DNA of 64,000 bases from JBBAGC01 sp964491265 (GTDB lineage: Bacteria; Spirochaetota; UBA4802; UBA5550): NCBI GenBank assembly GCA_964491265.1, contig CAZBFP010000006.1, positions 84,926-148,925 on the forward strand. The letters are read 5' to 3'. Under the pieces are notes generated by a model that saw only the letters and a program-made list of their open reading frames with translations, made no database searches and was not told the origin of the DNA. Shown here in pieces: positions 7,786 through 16,649 of this stretch (position 1 is its first letter; each line of letters begins with the position of its first letter). The position numbers were made by a program, and so were the translations under genes.

Positions 7786-7899
7786 TTAAAGTGAACATGC
7801 TGAAAAACCGCAGAATGGACAGAAAAAACAGCCCGATTCAGGAACAAGTCTGTTACCGCAATCAGGACATTTATTTAAGTTCTTATTATAAATCCGCAT
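7786..7899 (-). CDS. Mini zinc-ribbon protein (37 aa)
   Basis: A 37-residue frame with a CPDCG knuckle, a 10-residue spacer ending in a glycine and cysteine, and a CPFCG knuckle followed by a further Cys. Two CxxC pairs indicate a bound zinc ion. The C-terminal pattern GC..CP.CG.S.C resembles the tail seen on some adenosylcobalamin ribonucleotide reductases and on stand-alone ribbons. An AGAGGTG ribosome-binding site sits four bases before the ATG. It is followed closely by a 71-codon gene on the same strand. Function is unknown; it is too short for many gene finders. Confidence 0.65.
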   Translation of the reverse strand: MRIYNKNLNKCPDCGNRLVPESGCFFCPFCGFSACSL

Positions 7900-7998
7900 G
7901 TTTCACCTCTAGAACAAATATATAGTATATTTTTGTGTAGTATAAATCAACTGTTTTTTTATTTTTTTGTAAAAAAAAGATGTAAAATAGTTCAGCAA

Positions 7999-8114
7999 TT
8001 ATTCTTAAAGATATTTTTTAGAGCTATAATAACGTTTTGCATATCCCCGCCGCCTACGGCGGCGGGGATATTAAAGCATTTTATTCCAAATTCAAGTTAA
8101 GGAATTAACACTGA
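7999..8114 (+). repeat. REP-like palindromic element, copy 1
   Basis: A roughly 115-bp imperfect palindrome. The left arm is TTATTCTTAAAGATATTTTTTAG, the centre is ATCCCCGCCGCC / GGCGGCGGGGAT with a tiny loop, and the right arm ends GTTAAGGAATTAACACTGA. It matches five other full copies in the window. A second half copy (about 8131-8169) follows at once. It occupies the spacer before the ClpX-like gene. Confidence 0.85.
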
Positions 8115-8130
8115 AAATAGTTAATAAATC

Positions 8131-8169
8131 ATTTTTACCATAAAATATATATTCAGGAATTATTACTGG
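8131..8169 (-). repeat. REP-like element, half copy
   Basis: TTTTTACCATAAAATATATATTCAGG and the following bases match the distal arm of the inverted-orientation copies (for example 49210-49326) but lack the central GC hairpin. Confidence 0.55.
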
Positions 8170-8237
8170 AAAAAAATAAAATATTTGCTTCAAAACAATA
8201 TGAATATAACTTTTGTAAAAAATCACAGAGGACTGAA

Positions 8238-9716
8238 ATGACAAAACCATCAATAGATAATGAAAAAGCCTTTGAACAGATCCTTAATATGGATCCTGAA
8301 GAACTCGATGTTAACCCGGAAGAAACAGGCAACCCTACAGGAACAAAAACTGTTGAGTCGGATATAAACTTCAACCTTCTCCCCGAGGAGCTTGAAGAGT
8401 ACCTTAACAGATACATTGTAGGGCAGGAATCCACTGTTGAGGTTATTGCCACAAAGGTGTGCACCCATTTTAACAGAATGAAGATTGAAAAAGATATCCC
8501 TGAAGATCAGCGGATTATAGGTAATATAAAAAGCAACATGCTCCTCATCGGGCCTACCGGTGTTGGTAAAACATACATCATTAAGCTTATTGCAAAAAAA
8601 ATAGGAGTCCCCTTTGTAAAAGCAGATGCCACAAAGTTCAGTGAAACAGGCTATGTGGGGGGTGATGTTGAAGATCTTGTTCGGGAGCTTGTCCATGAAG
8701 CTGAAGGGGATATTTCTAAAGCGGAATACGGGATTATTTATATTGATGAAATTGACAAAATCGCCTCATCAGGCAATACCACAGGACCTGATGTTTCAAG
8801 AACCGGGGTTCAGAGAAATCTTCTTAAACTTATGGAGGATTCTGATGTTGACCTGAAAACACCCCATGATCTGGCATCACAGGTTGAAGCTGCAATGGAG
8901 GCTCAAAAAACAGGGAAGGTGACCCGCAAAAAAATAAGTACAAGAAATATTCTCTTCATTGTATCAGGTGCCTTTTCCGGGCTTACAGAAATAATCAATA
9001 AACGGATGAACAGCCAGAGTATCGGCTTCAACAAAAACAAGGCATCAGGTGAAAAAACTCACGATGTTTTAAAGAATCTTAAAACCCAGGATATCATAGA
9101 ATACGGTTTTGAATCGGAATTTGTCGGGCGTCTCCCTGTTTATGTTGTTCTAAATGAGCTCGATGTTGACGGGCTTTTTAAAATTTTAAAGAACAGATAC
9201 AGCACTGTTATACTGGGGAAGAAGATGGATTTTCTTGCCTACGGGATAAAGCTCGACTTTACAGATGAAGCTCTTATGGAACTTGCGGGCAGAGGCTTCT
9301 TTGAAAAAACCGGTGCCAGAGGGCTTCTAAGTGTTTTTGAAAAACTGCTGATTAAATTTGAAAAGAAACTCCCCTCTACCGGAATTAAGGAACTGCTTAT
9401 TGATATGGACCTTATCAATAACCCGGAGAAAACACTTTCAGCAATGATAACAAAAGACGCTCTTGCAGCGTTTCAGAAGGAATTTCTTATTGAACACGGG
9501 ATCTACCTCACATTTGACAGCGAAGCCGCAGCTGCACTGGAAAGCAGATCTGCAGAAACGGGGATGTCACTGAAAGAGCTATGTAATACATCCTTCGGGA
9601 ACTACTTCCACGGCATCCGCCTTATGAAGCTTGAAAGTTTTAACATAACCGCTGATGCTGTAAACAATCCGGAAGTTTACCTGGATGAATATATAAAAAA
9701 GAATTACAAGGCATAA
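8238..9716 (+). CDS. ClpX-like AAA+ unfoldase without zinc-binding domain
   Basis: A 492-residue AAA+ protein of the ClpX/HslU class. It has a Walker A motif GPTGVGKT near residue 98, the substrate-gripping GYVG loop, a Walker B motif IIYIDEID, and a sensor-2 GARG motif. An SIGF loop matches the IGF tripeptide by which ClpX docks on ClpP. Unlike true ClpX it has no N-terminal four-cysteine zinc domain; its first 55 residues are acidic and free of cysteine. A helical insert lies between Walker B and sensor 1 (HDLASQVEAAMEAQKTGK). About 90 extra residues follow the small domain. It likely unfolds a distinct set of proteins, perhaps with ClpP, which is not in the window. Ribosome-binding site AGAGGA. 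Confidence 0.85.
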   Translation: MTKPSIDNEKAFEQILNMDPEELDVNPEETGNPTGTKTVESDINFNLLPEELEEYLNRYIVGQESTVEVIATKVCTHFNRMKIEKDIPEDQRIIGNIKSNMLLIGPTGVGKTYIIKLIAKKIGVPFVKADATKFSETGYVGGDVEDLVRELVHEAEGDISKAEYGIIYIDEIDKIASSGNTTGPDVSRTGVQRNLLKLMEDSDVDLKTPHDLASQVEAAMEAQKTGKVTRKKISTRNILFIVSGAFSGLTEIINKRMNSQSIGFNKNKASGEKTHDVLKNLKTQDIIEYGFESEFVGRLPVYVVLNELDVDGLFKILKNRYSTVILGKKMDFLAYGIKLDFTDEALMELAGRGFFEKTGARGLLSVFEKLLIKFEKKLPSTGIKELLIDMDLINNPEKTLSAMITKDALAAFQKEFLIEHGIYLTFDSEAAAALESRSAETGMSLKELCNTSFGNYFHGIRLMKLESFNITADAVNNPEVYLDEYIKKNYKA

Positions 9717-9778
9717 GGCTCATCCCGAATTTTTGAAAAAAGTAATAGTATTACGTGTTTCCATATATTCCAGAGTCA

Positions 9779-9970
9779 GCCCCCTGTCCCCCAAAGGGGG
9801 GAAGTGAAATAAAAACTTTAGCAAGTTGATGAATCACAGTATTAAAAAATCCTTTATATTGTTGAGCTTGCAAAAGATTTGCGCATCAATATAAAGGGAA
9901 CAGTTATCGAAGTGGCAGCAATTATATTTTAGAGTGATAATAGATTACTCGTGCCCCCTTCAGGGCGCCC
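9779..9970 (+). mobile_element. MITE-like element, copy B
   Basis: About 190 bp with G/C-run terminal inverted repeats: GCCCCCTGTCCCCCAAAGGG at the left, CGTGCCCCCTTCAGGG at the right. The interior (TTGATGAATCAC, CCTTTATATTGTTGAGC, AGAGTGATAATAGATTACTC) matches the reverse complement of the element at 13391-13588 nearly base for base. It has no coding capacity. The right flank carries the 18-base word also found at 2456. Confidence 0.75.
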
Positions 9971-10061
9971 TCTGCCTGTACTGAGCTCGTCGGTATAAGC
10001 GCAGCGAAGAAGTACCCCCTTTGCATCCCAAAATCCGGGATGAGCTATGTTAAAGGGAGCT

Positions 10062-11372
10062 TCACCTCCCCAGAGGCTCGCTCATAAAAAACCTCACATC
10101 AATTTCAGATATTGATTTATGCCTCTTCATGAGTGATTCAATTAAATTTTTCATTATAATATTATCAGGTTTTTCAACCCCTGTTACAGATAATTCCAGA
10201 ACATCCCCTGTAAGTTCGCCGGTAATGTTAGAAGCGACAATAGACAGTTCCGGAAATTCCCTTTCAATAGTAATTCTTGCATCTGCCAATGCTGTCTCTT
10301 TTCTATAACCATCCACCATAAAAAAAGCTACCGGTATGGATATTACTGCAAGAATAATTACGGAAAAAACTATCTGCGACATTGCCCTTCGTGTAACTTC
10401 TGACTGGTCAGCGCTGAGAGGCTGCACCTTCATAAGCCAGAAAACAATTGCACCTGCAAGTGATATGCAGACAAGATTAATCAGGAAAAGAAGCGTTGCT
10501 CCCCCTGCAACAGCCATATTCAGTTTACCTATACCGATCCCGATTGTGCAAAGTGGAGGCATAAGTGCAACAGCAATGGCAATACCCACCAGTGAATTAC
10601 TTATTTTTTTGTTGGCATTACCATAGGCACCAACAAGACCTGAAGCTATGGCAACTGCAACATCAAAGAGGGAGGGAGTTGTTCGTGCCATAATTTCACC
10701 AGACAGGACAGGGAGCGGTACAATAAAAGCAATAGATGAAGATATCAATATTGCCCAGAAAACACCTTTAATAATAGAAACAAATGACATTTTTATCAGG
10801 AGAAGATCCCCCCACACAACACCAAGTGAAAATGCCAGGATCGGAGTCATTAGAGGAGCAACTATCATTGCTCCTATTATTACTGCAGCTGAACCCTGAA
10901 TAAGCCCCATAGTTGCGATAATACAGGATAAAATTGTTAAAACGTAGTATTCCCTGGTTGGAGCTGCACCCATGGCAAGGGTTTCAAAAATTGTCAGATC
11001 CTGTTTCTGCTTCTCACGGATTTTCAGAAACTCCCCGGTCTTCTCTCTCCAGAAAAAAGGATTAATTAAATTCTTTACTGTTCGCTCTTCAGGTGAAATT
11101 ATCATAGAAACAACATCTTTCAGGTTCTCTTTTTCCGGCTTATTCCTGAGGCTTTCCTTCTCTTTCTCCAGGGGCTTCTCTTTCTCCGGGGGCTCCTCTT
11201 TCTCCGGGGGCTCCTCTTCCCCCTGCTTCAACTTAAGCCTGCTGCTTAAATTCTTTTTTTCAACCTCTACTTCCACCACAACCTTATCAGGGGCCTCCCC
11301 GGCTGAAGGCTCCTCTTTATCTTTTTTAAGAATTATTGTGACGGTTTTTTTAAATATTTCATAAATTCCCAT
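10062..11372 (-). CDS. DUF389 family membrane protein
   Basis: A 436-residue inner-membrane protein. After a charged linker of about 90 residues with repeated PPEKE units, a core of roughly six hydrophobic segments begins at residue 130. It includes the family signatures MGAAPTREYYVLT, IIGAMIVAPLMTPILAF and GIAIAVALMPPLCTIGIG, which mark DUF389 (the TIGR00341 group). The C-terminal 90 residues are soluble and mixed alpha/beta. The molecular role of the family is not established. The EPPEKE stretch is encoded by an imperfect DNA repeat. The ribosome-binding site is GGGGGAG. The upstream fbp gene ends 17 bases away on the same strand, suggesting an operon. Confidence 0.88.
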   Translation of the reverse strand: MGIYEIFKKTVTIILKKDKEEPSAGEAPDKVVVEVEVEKKNLSSRLKLKQGEEEPPEKEEPPEKEKPLEKEKESLRNKPEKENLKDVVSMIISPEERTVKNLINPFFWREKTGEFLKIREKQKQDLTIFETLAMGAAPTREYYVLTILSCIIATMGLIQGSAAVIIGAMIVAPLMTPILAFSLGVVWGDLLLIKMSFVSIIKGVFWAILISSSIAFIVPLPVLSGEIMARTTPSLFDVAVAIASGLVGAYGNANKKISNSLVGIAIAVALMPPLCTIGIGIGKLNMAVAGGATLLFLINLVCISLAGAIVFWLMKVQPLSADQSEVTRRAMSQIVFSVIILAVISIPVAFFMVDGYRKETALADARITIEREFPELSIVASNITGELTGDVLELSVTGVEKPDNIIMKNLIESLMKRHKSISEIDVRFFMSEPLGR

Positions 11373-11389
11373 TAAGAGCTCCCCCTTAT

Positions 11390-13198
11390 TTATACAAAGA
11401 CGCTTTTCTTATACTTTTCAAGCTCAACAAGAAGCTCATCCCTTCTCTCAAGGAGTTTCTTCCCTGCAAAAGTATCTTTAATCTTTTTCGGTTCATCAAA
11501 GGTTTCTATCATCTCAAACTTAAGCCTGTTAGGCTCCTTCCTCTTCCTCAGCTCAATTATCTCACCCGGTGTTGGGAGTATAATTACGTAAAGGGAATAT
11601 GGTGTCTGAATAAGTGAATGTCCCCTGTTAAGGTAAGCGCCTGCAAAACCGCCGTCAATATTAATCGCTCTTTTATCTGCAGTAGCTATCTTCTGCCCCT
11701 TGCTCACATCAATAGGTGTATGGCCGAAAACTATCCGCTCCACATTAAATTCCTCAGTGAGCCTGTTCATAAATTCGGGATTTTCTATATTCCTGCCCCA
11801 GAAAAGGGTCTTCTCCTTATGGGTTTCCTTATCCTTATAAAAATACCTTTCAAATGTTTTCATTGCATCTTTACCGAAAAGAGGGGATTTCGGCCCGCAC
11901 CAGAGATAAAACATCATTGCCTGCTGAAAGGGCTCCTGCTCCTTCCCGGCAAGATAATTTTCTCCTATATCTTTTACTGTTGCCTCTATATGATCAAGAA
12001 GCTCTTTCCCTTTTTTCCCGTAGAGCTCTTCAAAATCACCATCTTCAGTACTTGGAACCAGGGCATGTATATTCATTATATAGTTGTTAACATGATAAAG
12101 TTTGCCATCCTTAAACAGATACTCCATAAGTCTCCGGATCTGTTTGCTTTTAAGAAACTGAGCTGCAAGGTCATTTATAATCTCCTCCTCCTCTGCAGTC
12201 AAACTGAGAGGATCATCAGGATCTATTGTGGGGAAATGGTCATCTGTAAGCGAAGATGTGTCGCCCGATTTAAGAATCTCTGCAAATTTTTCAAGATTAA
12301 GTCTGGAATTCATCTCCAGCTGCGGATACCTTTTAATAGTCTTTTCCTCCAGTTTAAACTGGATTACTGCAAGTGTTTTCTCCAGCTTCCTGGAGATGTC
12401 CATTTTCGCTTTAAAATTGCCGGAAACTTCATCAGGATAGAGTTTCATGGCGAAATCTTTTAGTTTTGATATGTCGATCCCCAGGCGCCCCAGAAAAGCC
12501 AGATTATCATATCTTACACTTATTCTTAATGCTTCAGCAATGAGAGACTTATTCCCTGCTGCAGCACCCATCCAGAGTATATCGTGGTTACCCCATACAA
12601 ACTGGACAAATGGCTTCAGATCCTTTTGAGAGAGTATACGGAGGATTTTATCAGGCTCATCCCCCCTGTCAAAAACATCCCCCAGAACTATGAGCTGACC
12701 AAGTATTACCTGCTTTACAATTTTAGCCAGAGATAATATAACTCTATCTGCTATTACATCATTTTCATAGACAATATTAGGCACATGAAAATTAAGGATC
12801 AGATTCTCCAGGAGCGGCTTTATATCCCTGCTGATACTCCCCCTGATTATATCGAAATCCTGTATACCCTGAACCTTGTATCTGACAATATTAACAAGAG
12901 CGGATACAACATCCTGCCTCTCCATTTTAAAATCATCAGCTTCAATATATTTTTCATTTTTAATAATTCTGTCAATATGCTCCAGTTTTTCACTGGAAAA
13001 AGTTTTAGGGAGTGCTTCATAAACAGTTCTCCATATAAGGCCGAATCTCCCTTTTAAAATAGAAACAAATCTCTCCCCCTCCCCATGGGGATCACTTATC
13101 CATAAGGTGGTATCTATATTCATCTCAAGACGGGACTCAATATCGGAAAGCTCCCGGAGTATTTCATGAAAAGACGTTATATTAAGCTCTTCTGTCAT
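11390..13198 (-). CDS. fbp: Fructose-1,6-bisphosphatase, class III
   Basis: A 602-residue enzyme that removes the C1 phosphate of fructose 1,6-bisphosphate in gluconeogenesis. It belongs to the class III (Firmicutes-type) family, which uses a metallophosphoesterase fold: the motifs WISDPHGEG, VLGDVFDRGDE, FVWGNHDILWMG and FGHTPIDVSKG supply the metal-binding Asp, His and Asn residues in order. The length fits the family (about 640). I chose the ATG at 13198, just after a GGGGGC site; the frame runs on to 13249, but that start has no ribosome-binding site. It probably precedes the DUF389 gene on one transcript. Confidence 0.92.
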   Translation of the reverse strand: MTEELNITSFHEILRELSDIESRLEMNIDTTLWISDPHGEGERFVSILKGRFGLIWRTVYEALPKTFSSEKLEHIDRIIKNEKYIEADDFKMERQDVVSALVNIVRYKVQGIQDFDIIRGSISRDIKPLLENLILNFHVPNIVYENDVIADRVILSLAKIVKQVILGQLIVLGDVFDRGDEPDKILRILSQKDLKPFVQFVWGNHDILWMGAAAGNKSLIAEALRISVRYDNLAFLGRLGIDISKLKDFAMKLYPDEVSGNFKAKMDISRKLEKTLAVIQFKLEEKTIKRYPQLEMNSRLNLEKFAEILKSGDTSSLTDDHFPTIDPDDPLSLTAEEEEIINDLAAQFLKSKQIRRLMEYLFKDGKLYHVNNYIMNIHALVPSTEDGDFEELYGKKGKELLDHIEATVKDIGENYLAGKEQEPFQQAMMFYLWCGPKSPLFGKDAMKTFERYFYKDKETHKEKTLFWGRNIENPEFMNRLTEEFNVERIVFGHTPIDVSKGQKIATADKRAINIDGGFAGAYLNRGHSLIQTPYSLYVIILPTPGEIIELRKRKEPNRLKFEMIETFDEPKKIKDTFAGKKLLERRDELLVELEKYKKSVFV

Positions 13199-13390
13199 AA
13201 AGCCCCCTGCATTTAATAAATGCTGAAAATTGAACTTAAACTGCCTCATAATAATTATTAAGATAAAGCCTTATTGTCAATTGATTTTGCATCATAAATC
13301 TCAAAAGAAAAACCGGAACTCTCTCTCTACATTTCTGAATAAGGATAAATATTCAGGAATATTAATTCTTCACCACATCAACCGGAATCA

Positions 13391-13588
13391 ACCCCCTGTC
13401 CCCCGAAGGGGGCACGAGTTATCTAATATCACTCTGAAAATATAATAGTTACCACTTTGATAACTATTCCCTTTATATTGTTCCGCAAATCTTTTGCAAG
13501 CTCAACAATATAAAGGATCTTTCAATACTTTCATTCATCAACTTGCGCAAGTTTTTATTTTACGTGCCCCCTTTGGGGGACAGGGGGC
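13391..13588 (-). mobile_element. MITE-like element, copy A
   Basis: About 198 bp bounded by CCCCCTGTCCCCCGAAGGGGG at one end and GTGCCCCCTTTGGGGGACAG at the other, near-perfect inverted termini that are themselves hairpins. The interior is AT-rich and non-coding and contains an internal inverted pair (CTTTATATTGTT / AACAATATAAAG). It matches copy B at 9779 in reverse orientation. Confidence 0.8.
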
Positions 13589-13636
13589 CTTCTACGGATG
13601 ACATGTGCTTCACATAAAAATGTGGGTAGTAGTGAG
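13582..13636 (+). repeat. 55-bp segment shared with the end of the window
   Basis: Fifty-five bases starting AGGGGGCCTTCTACGGATGA and ending GGGTAGTAGTGAG are identical to the reverse complement of 63946-64000. A CACAT/ATGTG hairpin lies inside. In both places the segment lies next to a G/C-run MITE terminus, and here a second terminus-like word (GGGGGACAGGGGGC) follows it. Confidence 0.85.
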
Positions 13637-13800
13637 CCGGGGGACAGGGGGCAAATCGAACAAGTTCACTTAGGGATAACAGGATGGACAGAATTGATTT
13701 TGCATCATAAATCTCAAAAGAAAAACCGGAACAAATATCTTCAAAAAATAGAAGTTAATGCCGATAATAAGAGTGAAAGCAATTTTTAAGGAGGAATCAG

Positions 13801-13929
13801 ATGAGCATCAAAGAGATTGATACACTATTTAACCGCGGACTTGAAATGATGAATAAAGGTAATTTCAGGGAAGCAGAAGTGCTTTTTGAAAAAGCAAAAA
13901 AAATGACAGTGAATATGAGCAGAAAATAA
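13801..13929 (+). CDS. Small TPR-like protein (42 aa)
   Basis: A 42-residue frame with a strong AAGGAGG ribosome-binding site. The product (FNRGLEMMNKGNFREAEVLF) has the alternating pattern of a single tetratricopeptide helix pair, where G, F/Y and A positions are conserved. One repeat alone is short for a TPR protein, so it may work as a small binding peptide or be the remaining start of a longer gene. A terminator follows directly. The start lies about 70 bases after the 41-bp direct repeat, so the insertion next to it could have altered its promoter. Confidence 0.6.
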   Translation: MSIKEIDTLFNRGLEMMNKGNFREAEVLFEKAKKMTVNMSRK

Positions 13930-13932
13930 TAG

Positions 13933-13964
13933 TATGCCGGCTTTAAAAGCCGGCATCCTTTTTT
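13933..13964. terminator. Bidirectional terminator
   Basis: ATGCCGGCTTT / AAAGCCGGCAT stem followed by CCTTTTTT on the plus strand. It serves the 42-codon gene on the plus strand and lies directly after the leuB stop on the minus strand. Confidence 0.8.
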
Positions 13965-15032
13965 CTAAAGATACTTGCAGATAAGATCGCCCATTTCTGC
14001 TGTGCCTACCTGTTTTTTCCCCTGTGACATTATATCTATTGTGCGGTACCCTTCTTCAAGAACCTTTTCAATTGATTTAAATATGGCATCATATGCCTCA
14101 TCAAGGCCGAAGCTGTATTTAAGCATCATTGCTCCTGAGAGTATCTGTGCAATAGGATTGGCTATCCCCTGCCCTGCTATATCGGGAGCAGATCCCCCTG
14201 CAGGTTCGTACAATCCGAATGTGCCTTCAGAAAGGGATGCAGAAGGGAGCATACCCATTGACCCTGTAATCATAGAAGCTTCATCTGACAGTATGTCTCC
14301 GAACATATTTCCGCAGAGCATAACGTCAAACTGCTTCGGATTTTTAACCAGCTGCATGGCCGCATTATCCACGTAAAGGTGGTTAAGGGCAACATCGGGG
14401 TAACGCTTCCCTACTTCAGTAACAACTTCTCTCCATAGAACCATTGTGGAGAGCACATTAGCCTTATCGATAGAGGTTACCCGCTTATCACGCTTTAGTG
14501 CTGCTTCAAAGGCTACTACAGCTATACGCTCAATTTCACCCCTGGTGTAGACCATGGTATCAAATCCCCTTTCAGAATCCTTCCCCTTGGGCTGGCCGAA
14601 ATAGATATCACCTGTGAGCTCTCTCATTATAAGTATATCAAAACCATCTCCAATCAGTTCAGATTTAAGGGGTGATGCCTCCCTTAACTCTTTAAAAACA
14701 ATCGCAGGACGAAGATTGGCGTAAAGATTAAACATCTTTCTAAGAGGGAGAAGAGCCCCTCTTTCAGGCTGCTTTTCAGGGGGAAGATTCTCCCATTTAG
14801 GACCTCCCACTGAACCGAAAAGTACAGCATCAGATCCCTTACATATATCGATTGTTGACTGAGGGAGCGCCTCCCCCTGATTATCTATACCTGCTCCGCC
14901 AACATCTGCGAAGGTGTAGCTGAACTGAATATCAAACATCTCTGAAATTTTATTCAGAACTTTGATTGCCTCATCCATTACTTCCGGACCTATACCATCA
15001 CCAGGAAGAACTGCTATCTTTTTAAGCGACAT
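13965..15032 (-). CDS. leuB: 3-isopropylmalate dehydrogenase
   Basis: A 355-residue enzyme of leucine synthesis that oxidises and decarboxylates 3-isopropylmalate with NAD. It starts with the family N-terminus KIAVLPGDGIGPEV. It carries the substrate loop with arginines (LPLRKMFNLYANLRPA), RELTGDIYFG, the Lys/Asp catalytic region (TSIDKANVL, then HLYVDNAAMQL) and the NAD-binding segment GLYEPAGGSAPDIAG. Length is normal. I chose ATG 15032, which has GGAG seven bases before it, over the ATG at 15044. No other leu genes are nearby, so it is a single-gene unit here. Confidence 0.95.
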   Translation of the reverse strand: MSLKKIAVLPGDGIGPEVMDEAIKVLNKISEMFDIQFSYTFADVGGAGIDNQGEALPQSTIDICKGSDAVLFGSVGGPKWENLPPEKQPERGALLPLRKMFNLYANLRPAIVFKELREASPLKSELIGDGFDILIMRELTGDIYFGQPKGKDSERGFDTMVYTRGEIERIAVVAFEAALKRDKRVTSIDKANVLSTMVLWREVVTEVGKRYPDVALNHLYVDNAAMQLVKNPKQFDVMLCGNMFGDILSDEASMITGSMGMLPSASLSEGTFGLYEPAGGSAPDIAGQGIANPIAQILSGAMMLKYSFGLDEAYDAIFKSIEKVLEEGYRTIDIMSQGKKQVGTAEMGDLICKYL

Positions 15033-15154
15033 TTTATGCTCCATTTATTATTTTTTTATATTTGAATAAAGCAGGAAATGAAGCAGTATTGTCAAACTAA
15101 AATCACTATTTATTTCTTAACTTTTCCCGGTAAATAATCGATTTAATTAAGTAT

Positions 15155-15269
15155 TTATTCCTGAACTTATTGTTGTCAAGAAATGCTCTATTAATTCCGC
15201 TGCCGAAAACGGCGGAATTATAAAATTGTCCATTTTTACACTAAAATATTTTTCAGGAATTAACACTGA
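15155..15269 (-). repeat. REP-like palindromic element, copy 2
   Basis: Inverted-orientation copy of the 115-bp element. Its centre is diverged: AATTCCGCTGCC / AACGGCGGAATT instead of the usual ATCCCC core, with compensating changes that keep the hairpin paired. It fills the spacer between leuB and the papain-type protease gene. Confidence 0.8.
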
Positions 15270-15381
15270 ATCCAAAAATTTAACTTTGAAAAAAATAGAA
15301 CAATAAAAACAAAATTGTTTATTGCAAAAAAATCACTATTATTATATTAACAATAAAAAAATTCCATCAAGGAGTTGTTTC

Positions 15382-16632
15382 ATGAAAAACAGCAGAAAAT
15401 ACCTTGTACTGCCTTTATTATTAGCTCTTCTGATTACTTCCGCAATAATAATTACAGCAGGCAAAAAAGGATCCGGTGAAGTCTATGCCCAGACTACCAG
15501 AGAGAGCATATTACAGCGCTTTAAACAGGATAAACAGAGTATAACAAGAACCCACGAAGAGATGACAGCCTTAATGGGGGATATTGTTGCAGATATTAAA
15601 AAAAGAAATCTTAAATTCCGTGTTGAACTGAATGAAATGATGAAATATCAGATTGCGGAAATTACCGGAAGCAAGCCCCCTTCAAGAGACGAAATAAGAC
15701 GTCAGGAGGAGGAACAGAAAAGGCAGGAACAGCTCCGCAAAAAAGAAGAGGAGAGAAAAAGAAAGGAGCAGATGCGTCAGGAGGAGCTTGAAAGGAAAAA
15801 GCGCGAAGATGCAATAAAAAGAGAGAAAGACAGACAGAAACAGGATGAGCTGAGACGCCAGGAAGAGGAGAGGAGACGCCAGGAGGAGCTGCGCAGAAAA
15901 GAGCAGATGGACAGGGCCGACCTTCTTAACAGAAATGTTCCTGCATCTATTATGCCAGCAGTGACCCTTGCTGCTTTCAACTGGAGGGATAGCAGAGGCA
16001 CAACAGAGGTAAAATATCAGGGTACATGCGGAAGCTGCTGGGCCTTTACATCCACAGCTGTTTATGAGACAAATTACAGGTTAAAAAACAACAAGATAAT
16101 AGACCTGTCTGAGCAGTTTATTCTCGACTGCGCAAAAGACAGTAAAGGGAAAAAAGTAGGGAGCTGCAATGGAGGATGGTATGCCGGCGTATTTGACTTT
16201 CTCATGAGAAACGGTGCACTTACAGAACAGGAGCGCCCGTACAGAGGGAAAGACGGTTCATGCTCATCAGGTAAAAAAACCCCCTACACAGTGGTAAGTC
16301 ACGGATATATCAGAAGAGACGCGGGGATACCATCAGTTGCGGAGATGAAAGAGGCCATAGCAAAATACGGCGCCATAGCCACATCCATGAAAGTTACACC
16401 TGCATTTCAGGCCTACGCAGGGGGTATCTTTGATGAACACACCAGAGTATCAGGGCCCAACGATGTCAACCATGCTGTAACTTTAGTTGGATGGGACGAT
16501 AATAAAAGGGCCTATCTTGTAGAAAACTCATGGGGACCTCAATGGGGCGACAAAGGTTTTGTATGGATGGAATACGGTACAAACAACATAGGCTACGGTG
16601 CAGCCTGGGTTGTTGTATCACTCGAAGATTAA
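15382..16632 (+). CDS. Secreted papain-family (C1A) cysteine protease
   Basis: A 416-residue exported protease. A signal peptide (residues about 1-38) is followed by a roughly 130-residue charged coiled coil rich in Glu, Arg, Lys and Gln (about 85-190). The catalytic domain follows: oxyanion Gln and catalytic Cys in YQGTCGSCWAF, the SEQFILDC and SCNGGW motifs of C1 enzymes, catalytic His in NDVNHAVTLVGWDD, and Asn in VENSWGPQWGDKGF. All key residues are present. The start at 15382 has AAGGAG at good spacing; an upstream in-frame ATG at 15322 lacks one. The coiled coil may replace a propeptide or tether the enzyme. A chagasin-type inhibitor is encoded 17 bases downstream. Confidence 0.92.
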   Translation: MKNSRKYLVLPLLLALLITSAIIITAGKKGSGEVYAQTTRESILQRFKQDKQSITRTHEEMTALMGDIVADIKKRNLKFRVELNEMMKYQIAEITGSKPPSRDEIRRQEEEQKRQEQLRKKEEERKRKEQMRQEELERKKREDAIKREKDRQKQDELRRQEEERRRQEELRRKEQMDRADLLNRNVPASIMPAVTLAAFNWRDSRGTTEVKYQGTCGSCWAFTSTAVYETNYRLKNNKIIDLSEQFILDCAKDSKGKKVGSCNGGWYAGVFDFLMRNGALTEQERPYRGKDGSCSSGKKTPYTVVSHGYIRRDAGIPSVAEMKEAIAKYGAIATSMKVTPAFQAYAGGIFDEHTRVSGPNDVNHAVTLVGWDDNKRAYLVENSWGPQWGDKGFVWMEYGTNNIGYGAAWVVVSLED

Positions 16633-16649
16633 AATGGAGATATCCTATT

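Larger units (their letters stand above)
13279..13732. repeat. 41-bp direct repeats flanking a 372-bp insertion
   Basis: The same 41 bases (beginning AATTGATTTTGCATCATAAA, ending ACCGGAAC) occur at 13279-13319 and at 13692-13732. Between them lie the MITE-like copy A and a 55-bp shared segment. The exact identity implies a recent duplication. It is much longer than a usual target-site duplication. Confidence 0.85.

Noticed and set aside
13660..13690. TAGGGATAACAGG resembles the I-SceI homing site
   Set aside because: Only part of the 18-base site is present, no homing endonuclease gene is nearby, and the match is probably chance.
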